Origin: Pyrus communis
Lineage: Eukaryota; Streptophyta; Magnoliopsida; Rosales; Rosaceae
Direction of reading: 5' to 3'
NCBI RefSeq assembly: GCF_963583255.1
Contig: NC_084811.1
Span: 17,688,088-17,752,087, forward strand
DNA: 64,000 nucleotides
Positions 21,092 through 33,220 of this stretch are shown here, piece after piece (the stretch's first letter is position 1; each line of letters starts with the position of its first letter). The translations under genes were made by a program, and so were the position numbers. The notes beneath the pieces were generated by a model that searched no databases, was not told the DNA's origin, and saw nothing but the letters and a program-made list of their open reading frames with translations.

Positions 21092-23287
21092 TGACACACC
21101 CCGACCGAGATCGGAACGTGCTGGCCGTCACACAACGGTGACGTAGCCATGTGCACGTGCGGAAGCTAATAAAGTAGTAATGTAAAAGTACGAATAAAAT
21201 AAAACTAGCATACAAAGTACTAAAACAAGTGCTAGTAAGTGAGATACAATTTCAGAGCAAGTCTATAGCAGCCCAAACGAAAAAGTTGCGACAAAAGTAC
21301 ACCCGAAGGTGACCCTACGCTGGTGAGTATCTATCAGAAAAGCCGGAAGAATCCTTTGGGAAAAACCACCGAAGCTGCTAATCAACTAGAACCTGGAGGG
21401 GCGCAAAACAAAAGCGTGAGTGGGCAAAAACAAAGCTCTTTGAAAATCATTCGTAAAAATACTTTCTAACCCCTCGCCGTAAAACCTGTATACTTCCCAG
21501 AAAATAAACATATACACATATGTATAGGTATGCTAAACATGCTGAAATATATGCCATACTCTAAAATATACCATGCCGAAGTCTCATAACGATATGCAAG
21601 TGCCCAAGTATAAACATATCAATATCATGTAATCTGGCAGCCGGAGTCACCTAACGTGACCTGTACGGCTGCATATAGAGCTCAAATCTCAATCTCAATA
21701 TCTGAACCTGCCCACGAGTCGGAACCACCTAAAGTGGTCTGTACGACAGACCTGGGTGTAAATAAGTGCTACGATCACGTGAAGGCTGTGCGAATAATCG
21801 CGGGTCACCTACGAGTAGGAACCACCTAATGTGGTCTGTACGACAGGCCTGTGCACCTAGCTTGGATCCAAGTTGAGCATAAGGTGCGGGAGGTGAACAT
21901 CACGTGAAGGACTGTGCCCTGGCCACGGGCGGGAGCACTAACACCGGGGGTGCAGGTTATGAGCTCTCTAACTAACTCAAACTACTGCTGAATGTAAATA
22001 TGAATACCACTTACCTGGCACTTACCTGTGCGTCCACAGCACCCAATATGCATATGTATAAATATATGCAACTACTAATATGACCATCAATGCTCAAATA
22101 ATGATGAAATAATGCATGGCATAAACTAATAAACATTTATTCAATTTCTGGGAAAATATAGTATATAGGTATATACGGAAAACAAAAGCCCACTCACTGA
22201 TACGTGGAAGGGTCGTAGCCCCCCTGCCTCGCGTGACCACGCTCGTCCTCGGGGTACGTGTCACCTATATGCGAAATAACTACGAAAACGTCAATCTAAA
22301 AGCACATAACCAACTTCTCGTAATAACTTCTCATACATTGCTCAAAATGGACAATTCAATATACCAATGTGCTCTACACAACCTCAAGAACACAACCATA
22401 TTTTTAAAATAATTTTTGGACCCCACACGCGCCCCCACGCGCCGAAATAGGCACGGACCTACGCGCCCCCACGCGCGGCCACGTGCCATGCACACTGACG
22501 GTGTCAATTGACGCCGTCAGGAATATTCCGTTAAACCTAACCGGATACCGTTACTGCCGTTAGGAATATTCCGTTAAACTTAACGGAATATTCCTGTTTC
22601 TTCTCCGGCCTACCTTCGCCGGACTCCGGTCACCGGAAAAACTGGGAAAACTTAAAACTCACTATTCTCCTTCGTTTTTCATCCATTTTTCACGTACTTT
22701 ATACCAAAATGAAGCCCTAACCATAACCTACCACGTTGGACTAGTTTTAGGGCCTAAAAACAACGGGAATAAACTTTTCAAAAACATGGAAATTCGGCCA
22801 AACTTACAGTTCGTGGTCCCGACGTCCAAAACCGTCCAACGATGCACTCCCAAGCTCCTTGGGACCTCAGCAACACATCTACAAGCTTCAAAAGTCCAAA
22901 AACTCAATGAATAATCTTTGCATGAACAGTACACAAATCGGAGCTTGTGAAATCGACGTGAAAACGTCGAAGTTCCTACCTAAAAATGGTATATTCGTGC
23001 TCCCCTCGACCTCACGATCACGACTGTACCCTTGGTTTCCTCGATCTGCTAAGGTTTGAGGGGTTTTGGGGTTTGTCCGTACGTATGGTGAGAACGGGAA
23101 GGGAGAGAGAGATGAGAGACAGAGACAGAGAAAGGGTAGAGAGAGAGACAGTGAATGTGCAGGTGTGTGTGTGGCCCAACACATGCCACAACACACAAAA
23201 AAACCCAACAACGTGACGAAAAACGCACTAGGGGCAAAATTGTAATTTCACACATGCGTTTCGATATTTCCGGGACGGGATGTCACA
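21092..23287 (-). repeat. Tekay-1 5' LTR (2196 bp)
   Basis: Full-length partner of 2575-4769, about 98.6% identical by eye, with one single-base indel (near 22124) explaining the length difference. It is next to the PBS, so it is the 5' LTR and holds the element promoter. The AT-rich stretch around 22150-22180 (minus-strand CCTATATACTATATTTTCC) is a possible core promoter, unproven. Confidence 0.92.
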
Positions 23288-23393
23288 CATATGTACTACT
23301 CCATGTACCAATCAATTATACGTACAAAATAAATAGATTTAAATCTACTTAATAAATATATATATATATATATACACACACACCATTGAACTT

Positions 23394-26300
23394 GATGGGA
23401 TACAAATTCTCCGAAACTAATTTCAACGATCCCAACCGTCAAACTTGTTTGCATATGCTTCGAGATCACATCAGCAAAAAATCGTAAAAAACAAACATTC
23501 AGAGATCAAGTAACGGGACAAAGCTTTTCGACGGTTATAAACGAAAAATCACGATTTAACGGTTAATTTAACTTCGAATTTGATGATTTTTTACAGCTAC
23601 ACTCATTGACCCTATATGAATCCAATGAATGAATTTGATCTTCAATTTAAAATATTTGCACAAGTGGATACCACAAAATCTTATGTTATACTTGATGAAA
23701 GTATAAATAAACTGTAAGGGTTAGTCAATCTATTGTTTTTATGGGATACGAATTTTCCAAAACTAATTTTAACGATCCCAACCGTCAAACTTGTTTGTAT
23801 ATGCTTTGAGATCACATCAGCCAAAAATCACAAAAAACAAACATTCAGAGATCAAGTAACGGGACAAAGCTTTTTGACGGTTATAAACGAAAATCACAAT
23901 TTAACGGTTATTTTAACTCCGATTTTGATGATTTTTTATAGCTACACTCCTTGACCCTATATGAATACAATGAATGAATTCAATCTTCAATTTAAAATAT
24001 TTACACAAGTGAATACCACAAAATCTTATGTTATACTTAATGAAAGTATAACTAAACTCTAAGTGTTAGTTAATCTATTGTTTTGATGGGATACGAATTA
24101 TCCGAAACTAATTTCAACGATCCTAACCATCAAACTTGTTTGTATATGCTTCGAGATCACATCAACAAAAAATCACAAAAAAAAAACATTCAGAGATCAA
24201 GTAACGGGACAAAGCTTTTTGACGGTTATAAACCAAAAATCACGATTTAATGGTTATTTTAACTCCGATTTTGATGATTTTTTACAACTACACTCCTTGA
24301 CCCTATATGAATACAATGAATGAATTTGATCTTCAATTTAAAATATTTACACAAGTGGATACCACAAAATCTTATATTATACTTAATGAAAGTATAAATA
24401 AACTCTAAGTGTTAGTCAATCTATCGTTTTGGTGGGATATAAATTCTCCGAATCTAATTTCAACAATCCTAACCGTTAAATTTGTTTGTATATGCTTCGA
24501 GATCACATCAGCAAAAAATCGCAAAAAACAAACATTCAGAGATCAAGTAACGGGATAAAACTTTTCCACGGTTATAAACGAAAAATCACGATTTAACGGT
24601 TATTTTAACTCTGATTTTGATGATTTTTTACAACTACACTCCTTGACCCTATATGAATATCATGAATGAACTCGATCTTGAATTTAAAATATTTACACTA
24701 GGTTATAGAAAATGAAAGTATATATAAACTCTAAGTGTTAGTGAATCTATTGTTTTGATAGCATACGCATTCTATGAAACTAGTTTCAACGATCCAACCG
24801 TCAAACATGTTTGTATATGGTTCGAGATCGCATACATCAAAAATTTCAAAAAACAAACATTCAGAGATCAAGTAACGAGCCAAAACTTTTTGACGGTTAT
24901 CAACGAAAAATCACGATTTAACGATTATTTTAACTCCGATTTTGATGATTTTTTACAACTACACTCTTTGACCCTATATGAATACAATGAACGAATTTGA
25001 TCTTCAATTTAAGATATTTACACAAGTGGATACCACAAAATCTTATGTTATATTTAATGAAAGTATAAATAAACTCTAAGTGTTAGTGAATCTATTGTTT
25101 TGATAGGATATGCATTCTACGAAACTAGTTTCAATGATCTAACCGTCAAACATGTTTGTATATGCTTCGAGATTGCATACGCCAAAAATTTCAAAAAACA
25201 AACATTCAGAGATCAAGTAACGGGACAAAACTTTTCCACGGTTATCAACGAAAAATCACGATTTAACGGTTGTTTTAACTTCGATTTTGATGATTTTTTA
25301 CAGCTACACTCCTTGACCATATATGAATATCATGAATGAACTCGATCTTCAATTTAAAATATTTAAACTAGTGGATACCACAAATCTTATGTTATACTTA
25401 ATGAAAGTATGAATAAACTTTTAAGTGTTAGTGAATTTATCATTTTGATGGGATACGCATTCTACAAAACTAATTTCAACGATCCAACCGTCAAACATGT
25501 TTGTATATACTTCGAGATCACATACACCAAAAATTGCAAAAAGCAAACATTCAGAGATGAAGTAACGGGACAAAAGTTTTCGACGGTTATCATTGAAAAA
25601 TCATGATTTAACGGTTATTTTAACTCCGATTTTGATGATTTTTTATAGCCACACTCCTTGACTCTATGTGAATACAATGAATGAACTCGATCTTTAATTT
25701 AAAATATTTACACTAGTGGATACTACAAAATCTTATGTTATACTTAATGAAAGTATGAATAAACTCTTAAGTGCTAGTGAATCTATCATTTTGATGGGAT
25801 ACGCATTCTACGAAATTAATTTTAACGATCCAACCGTCAAACTTGTTTGCATATGCTTCAAGATCGTATACGCTAAAAATCGCAAAAAAGAAACATTCAG
25901 AGATTAAGTAAAGGGACAAAACCTTTTGAAGGTTATCAATGAAAAATCACGATTTAATGATTATTTTAACTCCGATTTTGATGATTTTTTTACAGCTACA
26001 CCCCTTGACCCTATACGAATACAATGACTGAACTCGATTTTCAATTTAAAATATTTACACAAGTGGATACCACAAAATCTTATGTTATACTTAATGAAAG
26101 TATGAATAAACTCTTAAGTGTTAGTGAATATATTGTTTTGATGGGATATGCATTCTATGAAACTAGTTTCAACGATCCAACCATCAAACATGTTTGTATA
26201 TATTTCGAGATCGCATAAGTCAAAAATTTCAAAAAACAAACATTCAGAGATCAAGTAATGAGACAAAACTTTTCGCTGGTTATCAACGAAAAATCATGAT

Positions 26301-26655
26301 TTAGTGGTTATTTAAACTCCGATTTTGATGATTTTTTACAGCTACAGTCCTAGACCCTATATGAATACAATGAATGAATTTGATCTTCAATTTAAAATAT
26401 TTACCCTAGTAGATACCAACAAATCTTATGCTATACTTAATGAAAGTATAAATAAACTCCAAGTGTTAGTGAATCTATCGTTTTGATGGGATACGCATTC
26501 TAAAAAAATAATTTCAATGATCCAACCGTCAAACTTGTTTGTATATGCTTCAAGATCGCATATGCCAAAAATCGCAAAAAATTAAACATTCAGAGATGAA
26601 TTCGATCTTCAATTTAAAATATTTACACTAGTGGATACCACAAAATCTTATGTCA
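23394..26655 (+). repeat. Ten-copy tandem array, monomer about 345 bp
   Basis: Anchors GATGGGATAC or close variants recur at 23394, 23740, 24085, 24431, 24757, 25102, 25447, 25793, 26140 and 26485. Spacing is 345-347 bp except one 326-bp unit. Each monomer contains CAACCGTCAAAC, AACATTCAGAGATCAAGTAACGG, TTTGACGGTTAT, ATCACGATTTAACGGTTA, TTGATGATTTTTTACA and TTGACCCTATATGAATA. The last unit has a large internal deletion. The array lies inside the hAT shell, right of the gypsy insertion. ORFs of 60-80 codons recur in several monomers but are interrupted in others, so no protein is claimed. Confidence 0.93.
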
Positions 26656-27064
26656 TGATGATTGATGAAAATTAGGGATTTTGTAAAAGGAATAACATGC
26701 AAGCTTTGAGTTCCATTGGCAAGGTTTAAAATTTTGAGAAAGGCTTGACGACCTTGAAAACAAAAACTCTTTCATTTTGCATATCCTTGCACATTGAATA
26801 TTTTGTAATAGATTAGTAGTGTATGGATGTTTGTTTATTAGGCTCTTATTTTCCAGTGTAGATGTAGTACTTAAACGACAAATGTGTTTTAATGTTTTGA
26901 TGTAATATTTATGTGGCAATGTGTGGTATGTGCAAATTTAAGAAAAAAAAACATTAATGGGTCATAGCGGGTCATAACGGGTTGGGTCACTTTAACCGTT
27001 GGGTAAAGTGACCCGACCTGTTGAGGACCCGTTAAGATAACGGGTGTGACACGACACGACCCGT
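26656..27064. other. hAT right interior and subterminal repeats
   Basis: Unique AT-rich DNA to about 26940, then GGGTCATAACGGGTTGGGTCA-type subterminal repeats, including AAGTGACCC and its inverse, leading to the terminal inverted repeat. No gene. Confidence 0.7.
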
Positions 27065-27084
27065 TTGCCAAGCCTGCTTGTTCC

Positions 27085-27627
27085 TAGTAACGAGAGAGCA
27101 AATATTGACTGGAATTTTCAAGTAAGTGATTTTACGAAAAATAATACTTGGGACAAAATGAAATTGGATATTGTGGTAGACAACAATACCAGCAGAAAAA
27201 TTTGTTTTATTTCCATCCCTCTTCAAAAGACCTCAAACAGGATTGTTTGGGGGCATTGTCTAACAATATGGCAAATTCAATGGTAAATCTGCCACTTGGC
27301 TCCAAAATCGTAATTAATCACCCTTCTGGAAATCGAATTAAGTTAGTAAATAAAATGTGGAAGTTAACATTCCTCCTAAGGTTAAAATGTTTGTGTGGCT
27401 AATGATACAAGGAAGACTTCATACCAAAGTGTGTGTAGAGCGGTTTATAAAAAATACTGATAAGCTCTGTCCAATTTGCAAGTCTATGGATGAGGACCAT
27501 TACCATCTTTTTGTTAAGTGTGATTTTGCAAATAGAGTATGGAACTTGATTTCTAACAATATCAAATTCTCCATACCTATGATAAGTTTCTTGATGAGCT
27601 AGATGCGTTACATTCTAAAGATGATGT
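27085..27627 (+). pseudogene. LINE zf-RVT region, frameshifted
   Basis: The reading frame of the first LINE block resumes at the right hAT duplication. It gives a segment with VSDFTKNNTWDKMKL, where LINEs have a 'W-D' linker before the zf-RVT domain. It shifts frame around 27290-27360. The domain itself follows in another frame: IPPKVKMFVW, then a cysteine/histidine set CPICKSMDEDHYHLFVKC and RVWNL. The block stops at 27627, where the 601-bp-LTR element is inserted. It is decayed, with at least one frameshift. Confidence 0.85.
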
Positions 27628-28228
27628 TGTTGGAGGAATATTAGAAAATATGAAAAATAACAATATAATTCCAATGATAATAATCATAAAGAAATTCACA
27701 ACATCAATTATGTATGAGATTAATATAAACAACTAAAGAGAAAGTTAGAAAAATTGACAAACTTGGAGATTGAGGCTTGCATAAATGCAATGTACTAAAG
27801 ACAGAATTTCGCCCCTACTCTTGTGCTTGTAGTTCGGTAGGCGTCAATCTCCCAGGATTCAACAATCTATAATCCGAAGTCAAAGCACTTCAATCTTCGA
27901 ACTCTGGCGAACTTTATATATTCCGTACTCTCAATACATGACTCGGAATTTGACTCACAAAACATGAGAAAAACAAAGTGGGGAAACCCTATTTCTCAAG
28001 AGTAAAAATTAACTCTAATTTTCTATATTTAATACCAATGGTTTCATGGGTTTATATAGAATCCAATTTCTACTTATCAAAGAGGTGTAACTTTTCATCT
28101 ATAAGTATACATCACTTATCAAAAGAATACAACTAAACAACATAACCTTTCTAAGAAATTGGTTAACAATATTTTTCATTCAATTATTAAAATTATATAC
28201 TATAATATATAATATATAATTTCCAACA
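27628..28228 (-). repeat. 601-bp LTR, copy 1 (3' LTR)
   Basis: Plus strand TGTTGGAGG..TTCCAACA. Followed by ATCCCCCACATG, the purine tract of the minus-strand element, so this is the 3' LTR. Confidence 0.88.
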
Positions 28229-30906
28229 ATCCCCCACATGAATGAAAAATTAGGAAGAATTTGAGAGTACAGGCGGATAAGAGATGCATCGGAAGAGGTG
28301 TCTTTTGGAATTGAACCTACCCTAGTGAATACTTATCGGATTTCCTTGGTGACGCAGTGAATATAAAATCTTGAACTGTTCACCGCAGTAGTAAACCGAG
28401 ACAATAAGCAACACACATCACTAATCCTAATATATTCCGGTTCATACGGTTGTGTTCATTTTGGTCCTGAACAAATCCCGGATTCATGAGAGCTTTAGAG
28501 AATTTAGCCATCTCATACTCATAGAAGCGACCCACTTCTACTCTCACATAGGTGACCACTGATTAAGAATACTCTGCAATATTCCTCTTATTTATAAGAT
28601 ATCATTGTCATTAAGTATAAATATACATCCTAAACTCCTGCAGACAACACACTTCTTCCATCATAGGAATGAGGTATATAGTGTGTTAACTTCTTTGAAT
28701 CATGCCCAACCAGTTTGCCTATTGAACTTAGACCATGGGATCTCCAATCAACTAAGTTAGGTTTCCGCTTGGCTGATTCATTAGTTATGTTGGCTTTAGC
28801 CTCATTCCCCTCGATGATCAACTTACTCTCTAGTCTAACCTTTAATGATTGGATCCACTACTAGGTTGACTACTTTAATGGTGCGCATTTCCATTTATGA
28901 AATTATATTTCATTCGAGAGTAGTTGTTTTCCAACGTTAAGTCCTTCAAAACATATGTTAGGACTCAAAAAGTAATTTGCTAATACTCGGGTACATCCCC
29001 CCACATTTAAGGTATTTGCTAGAAGATCTCCAACCTTCCAATACCTTAAAAAATTGCAAGAGTTCATGAGATAATTTAAAACTGTCTAGTGAACTAATCC
29101 ACCACATACTTATTATCTCTTTCCAGAAGCAATTTACTTTTCTAGTATTCTTAAGTATATAGCATTTTTCAAAAATAGCTAAGCCATCCCCACAATTCTC
29201 TTACATTGTGGTTGCTTTTTAATGCTATCAATTATTCATTCATCATGCTTAAGAAGTAGGAATCAATGAAGATGTTTTGGTTTTATCTATCTTCACTTGT
29301 TATGGCATAAAGTATCACTGTAGCCTTTTCAGAGAAACATGTCTTAGCGCCTTTAACCTATAAACTATCGAGTTCGCATGGCTAGGACCTCATTTGATCA
29401 ATGATAACACCATTGCAGTTGTCACACCTCAAAGTCAAAACATTATTCTCCCATGTACTTCCCTTTTCAAAAGTAGTTGTAACCTTACTTCCCTTAACGG
29501 GAGACAGTGTCTATAATAAAGATGCAATCTCTACTTCTTTCCTTGTGGGCAATTAACACTGTAACATTTTTACCAAGAGTTGCTTATGCCTGTGATATTG
29601 GCCAAGTCATCACCTTGTGATAACTATCAACCACCAAATGGTGATCACTGTGATCATCTTACATGAAACAGTAATATACATGAAGTACCGCTTCAAACAT
29701 TTGTACAAGTCTTTGCAGTTTCTGCAACGAACATCACATGACTTTTCACCCAGAGATATGTGCATCTACTCAAATAACAAAGCCAAATGATGGCACTATG
29801 ATCTAGAGTAACACACATGCATAACAAAACGACTTAATTTTCATTTCGAAAACAAAATGGCTGTTTGTAAATGCATCATTGCATTGTTTAATTGCCCTAC
29901 TTGCTCTAGTGGATGTTCACAGAACTCTGAAACAACATAGCTCTTCCCAAACGACACCATCTTTGTAACCGAATAGTTGCAGCTTGCAAAGGACCAAATG
30001 ATCCATGCAAAGTGATCACGTCTTTCTACCAAATTTAAAAACCTCAGTCGTGTCCTTTGGTCCTCTAGATCCAATCTTGGAATCTTTGTCATTTTCCATT
30101 CGAAATAGAGATTGACTTCAAGTAGGACCAAGGATCTCTTCAGTTCCATCTTTCAAATCGTTGTAGCTGTTAGCTTGCCAATAAGGAACACGAGACTGTG
30201 CATTCACAGAAAGGTGTGAACACCATGTATATCGCTTACTATCAGCCAGGGCCCAAATCTTAATGCATGAGTTAGTTAACAAATCCACAAAAACTTAAAT
30301 TTAAAAGTGTATACACACAACACAAGTCTTCTATAAATATGTGAGTCATTTCATCAGTTATAAAGATATATATGCAAATCACCAATATAGAACCCATGTG
30401 AATAATTTCCCAGATTTTATAATATACAATCAACACTTCACACAAAAATTTTACCGCACACGCATCATATGCATGTCTCAACATATAAGCAGGACATATC
30501 ACACAAGTCATGCAATTCATGCTTTCAAGATAACTTACAGACACATATAGATGTAAGCATGCATATACATGCCAGATCCAAATTATCCAAGCAAACTGCT
30601 CACGCCTTTTCATCAAATGATGCATTGCCCAGAAGGTTATAATTTTAAATTTTATCTTTTCAAAATGAAACAAGCGGTTGATTGACACCGCTCCACATGG
30701 ATAATACCACAACATCATCCAACCCAATCATCAAGACTAAATCAGAGATTAAAGTCTTAATTGCATCAATTCTAGGCTTCACATCAAATACAACACCATA
30801 TGTTGTCCAAGACTTTTAAAGCCACAACTTTAAACTCTCAATATGAGAATCGAGAACATTCATATTTCCAATTGTTCCATAGGGATAAAAAATTTTGTTT
30901 TTAGAT
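28229..30906 (-). other. Internal region of the 601-bp-LTR element, no recognised gene
   Basis: 2.7 kb. The longest minus-strand ORFs (28630-28821, 29841-30149, 30272-30727) show no domain I recognise and are separated by many stops. No tRNA-Met or tRNA-Asp PBS is visible beside 30907. It is either a LARD-like non-autonomous element or one decayed past recognition. Confidence 0.65.
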
Positions 30907-31507
30907 TGTTGGAGCAATATTAGAAAATATGAAAAATAACAATATAATTCCAATGATAATAATCATAAAGAAATTCACAACATCAATGATGTATGAGATT
31001 AATATAAACAACTAAAGAGAAAGTTAGAAAAACTGACAAACTTGGAGATTGAGGCTTGCATAAATGCAATGTCCTAAAGACAAAATTTCGCCCCTGCTCT
31101 TGTACTTGTAGTTCGGTAGGCGTCTATCTCCCAGGATTCAACAATCTATAATCCAAAGTAAAAGCACTTCAATCTTCGAACTCTGGCGAACTTTATATAT
31201 TCCGTACTCTCAATACACGACTCGGAATTTGACTTACAAAACATGAGAGAAACAAAGTGGGGAAACCCTATTTCTCAAGAGTAAAAATTAACTCTAATTT
31301 TCTATATTTAATACCAATGGTTTCATGGGTTTATATAGAATCCAATTTCTACTTATCAAAGAGATGTAACTTTTCATCTATAAGTATACATCACTTATCA
31401 AAGGAATACAACTAAACAACATAACCTTTCTAAGAAATTGGTTAACAATATTTTTCATTCAATTATTAAAATTATATACTATAATATATAATATATAATT
31501 TCCAACA
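30907..31507 (-). repeat. 601-bp LTR, copy 2 (5' LTR)
   Basis: Same length and orientation as 27628-28228, about 97.6% identical by eye. Its right end TCCAACA joins directly to the inverted internal segment at 31508. Confidence 0.88.
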
Positions 31508-32330
31508 ACCGTATGAACCGGAATATATTAGGATTAGTGATGTGTGTTGCTTATTGTCTCAGTTTACTACTGCGGTGAACAGTTCAAGATTCTATATTCA
31601 CTGTGTCACCAAGTAAATCCGATAAGTATTCATTAGGGTAGGTTCAAGTCCAAAAGACACCTCTCCCGATGCATCTCTTGTTCGCCTGTACTCTCAAATT
31701 CTTCCTAATTTTTCATTCATGTGGGGGATTGTTGGAAATTATATATTATATATTATAGTATATAATTTTAATAATTGAATGAAAAATATTGTTAACCAAT
31801 TTCTTAGAAAGGTTATGTTGTTTAGTTGTATTCCTTTGATAAGTGATGTATACTTATAGATGAAAAGTTACATCTCTTTGATAAGTAGAAATTGGATTCT
31901 ATATAAACCCATGAAACTATTGGTATTAAATATAGAAAATTAGAGTTAATTTTTACTCTTGAGAAATAGGGTTTCCCCACTTTGTTTCTCTCGTGTTTTG
32001 TGAGTCAAATTCCGAGTCGTGTATTGAGAGTACGGAATATATAAAGTTCGCCAGAGTTCGAAGATTGAAGTGCTTTGACTTCGGATTATAGATTGTTGAA
32101 TCCTGGGAGATGGACGCCTACCGAACTACAAGCACAAGAGTAGAGGCGAAATTCTAGCTTTAGGACATTGGATTTATGCAAGCCTCAATCTCCAAGTTTG
32201 TCATTTTTTCTAACTTTCTCTTTAGTTGTTTATATTAATCTCATACATAATTGATGTTGTGAATTTCTTTATGATTATTATCATTGGAATTATAATGTTA
32301 TTTTTCATATTTTCTAATATTGCTCCAACA
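31508..32330 (+). repeat. Inverted copy: 222-bp internal segment plus 601-bp LTR
   Basis: 31508-31729 is the reverse complement of 28229-28450 and 31730-32330 is an LTR in plus orientation; both have exactly the same lengths as their sources. GTGGGGGATT (31721-31730) is the purine tract in the opposite direction. With copy 2 it forms a 601-bp inverted repeat around a 222-bp spacer. Confidence 0.9.
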
Positions 32331-32335
32331 AATGT

Positions 32336-33038
32336 CTGTCTATATGATCTCAGTAAAGTTATCCTTATCTGCTGGCAAATATGAAACAATTTAATTTTTA
32401 GGAGTGTTCCGCCAGTCCCTAGGCGATGCGCCGCTATTGCCACCAGTGTGGGTGCGGCCTATCTCAAGGCTAATGGGAAGAAGGATGCCAAGCAGCTTGT
32501 TCGCACTCAAGAATATATTAAAAGGCATGAGAATGTGATTAAGCTCAACTTTGATGGTTCGGTGTCTAATGATAGGGCGGCTGCTGCTTTTGTCCTTTAT
32601 AATAATAATGCTTGGGTTATTGGAGTCGGGCCTTCAATCTTGATGGTGCTACTATGTCAGTGGCAGAGGCGATAGGTTTAAGAGAAGGACTACGTTTTGC
32701 TCTTCGCAAAGGTATTCGAAAGAATGTGGTCGAGGGTGACTCAAAGTTGGTTATTGAATCTGTGAAGTGGCAGTGGAAGGTGCCTTGGCGCATCAGTTCT
32801 ATAGTCAATGATGTCCGTGTTCTTACTCAGAACTTCAGCCATATTTAATGGAAGCATATCTTCAGGGTGGCTAATTTTGTTGCGGACTCTCTTACTCATC
32901 TTGGGCATTCTCTTGAGAATCCTCATGTTTGGGACTATTGCTTGCCAGTTAAAGCTCTTTCGATTTTCAATTTACTTGTATTGGAAATGGTTGTACTAGA
33001 TGTTTTGTTGTTTAATATTATTTTCTTTCCCATAAAAA
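32336..33038 (+). pseudogene. LINE RNase H domain and 3' end
   Basis: Two overlapping frames together cover an RVT_3-type RNase H: KLNFDGSVS (first catalytic Asp), MSVAEAIGLREGL (Glu), VVEGDSKLVIES (Asp) and VANFVADSLTHLGH (last Asp with His). A frameshift lies near 32620, and a TAA near 32846 breaks the frame before the last motif. Non-coding tail follows to the A-run at 33033-33040. This plant L1 branch normally carries RNase H at the C-terminus, so the order fits the two upstream LINE blocks. Confidence 0.85.
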
Positions 33039-33055
33039 AAATGTTTATATTAATT
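33039..33055. repeat. LINE target-site duplication, right copy (17 bp)
   Basis: Matches 1324-1340 exactly and follows the LINE A-run CATAAAAAAA (33031-33040). This pairs two LINE halves that now lie about 31 kb apart. Confidence 0.9.
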
Positions 33056-33164
33056 GGATACGCATGAATGTTTTAATTAAATAATTTCTTGATTTATTTG
33101 GGTGTGGGTTTTTAATGTCTTTATTAAATATTTATGTGGTTTAAAGTAAATTAATTAATGAATG

Positions 33165-33165
<1 letters not shown>

Positions 33166-33217
<52 letters not shown>
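33166..33217. repeat. (AT)n microsatellite
   Basis: About 50 bp of uninterrupted AT dinucleotides at the left border of the CACTA-like sequence. It may have obscured the original element end. A similar run is at 34671-34704 inside the solo LTR. ORFs of alternating Tyr-Ile here are artefacts. Confidence 0.95.

Positions 33218-33220
<3 letters not shown>

Larger units (their letters stand above)
2575..23287 (-). mobile_element. Tekay/Del-type Ty3-gypsy chromovirus (Tekay-1), split by Athila-1
   Basis: The LTRs at 2575-4769 and 21092-23287 enclose gag, protease, RT, RNase H, integrase and a chromodomain-like C-terminus in gypsy order on the minus strand. A tRNA-Met PBS (21077-21088) and a purine tract (4770-4784) sit at the expected LTR junctions. 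Both outer ends carry CATA (2571-2574 and 23288-23291), a 4-bp candidate duplication. Long LTRs plus the integrase C-terminal chromodomain point to the Tekay/Del clade. LTRs differ at about 30 sites by eye (about 1.4%). Protein-coding regions hold several stops, so the copy is dead. Athila-1 occupies 8169-19534. Confidence 0.92.
1799..27076. mobile_element. hAT transposon shell, 25.3 kb including nested insertions
   Basis: The ends TAGGCCTAGCAA (1799-1810) and TTGCCAAGCCTG (27065-27076) are imperfect 12-bp inverted repeats flanked by a perfect 8-bp duplication CTTGTTCC (1791-1798, 27077-27084). Subterminal DNA on both sides is crowded with CGACACGACACG and GGGTCGTTATCGGGT-like repeats, typical of transposase-binding subterminal regions of hAT elements. 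Without the gypsy insertion the element would be about 4.6 kb. No transposase was recognised, so it is probably non-autonomous. Its interior holds the 345-bp tandem array. Confidence 0.9.
27628..32330 (-). mobile_element. Non-autonomous LTR element with attached inverted LTR
   Basis: LTR (27628-28228), internal region (28229-30906) and LTR (30907-31507) form a normal minus-strand element of 3.9 kb with no recognisable gag or pol. Attached at 31508-32330 is an inverted copy of the first 823 bp (3' LTR plus 222 bp of adjacent internal DNA). The outer flanks are GATGT (27623-27627) and AATGT (32331-32335), a 4-of-5 duplication that suggests the whole inserted as one unit into the LINE. The pieces end in TGTTGGA/TCCAACA. 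LTRs differ by about 14 of 601 bases. Confidence 0.85.
1341..33038 (+). mobile_element. 5'-truncated L1-type LINE, split by nested insertions
   Basis: Three blocks belong to one LINE: 1341-1798 (end of the reverse transcriptase), 27085-27627 (linker and zf-RVT domain) and 32331-33038 (RNase H and poly(A)). Their order is that of plant L1 ORF2 C-termini, and the whole is bounded by the 17-bp duplication. The LINE itself is only about 1.7 kb, so it was 5'-truncated at insertion, as is common for target-primed reverse transcription. The gaps are a hAT shell (1799-27076) and a 601-bp-LTR element (27628-32330). Confidence 0.9.

Noticed and set aside
23394..26655. Regular repeats as a CRISPR array or as a tandem protein-coding gene
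   Set aside because: Units are 345 bp with no short repeat-spacer pattern, and the 60-80 codon frames are interrupted in several units. It is plant satellite-like DNA inside a hAT element.
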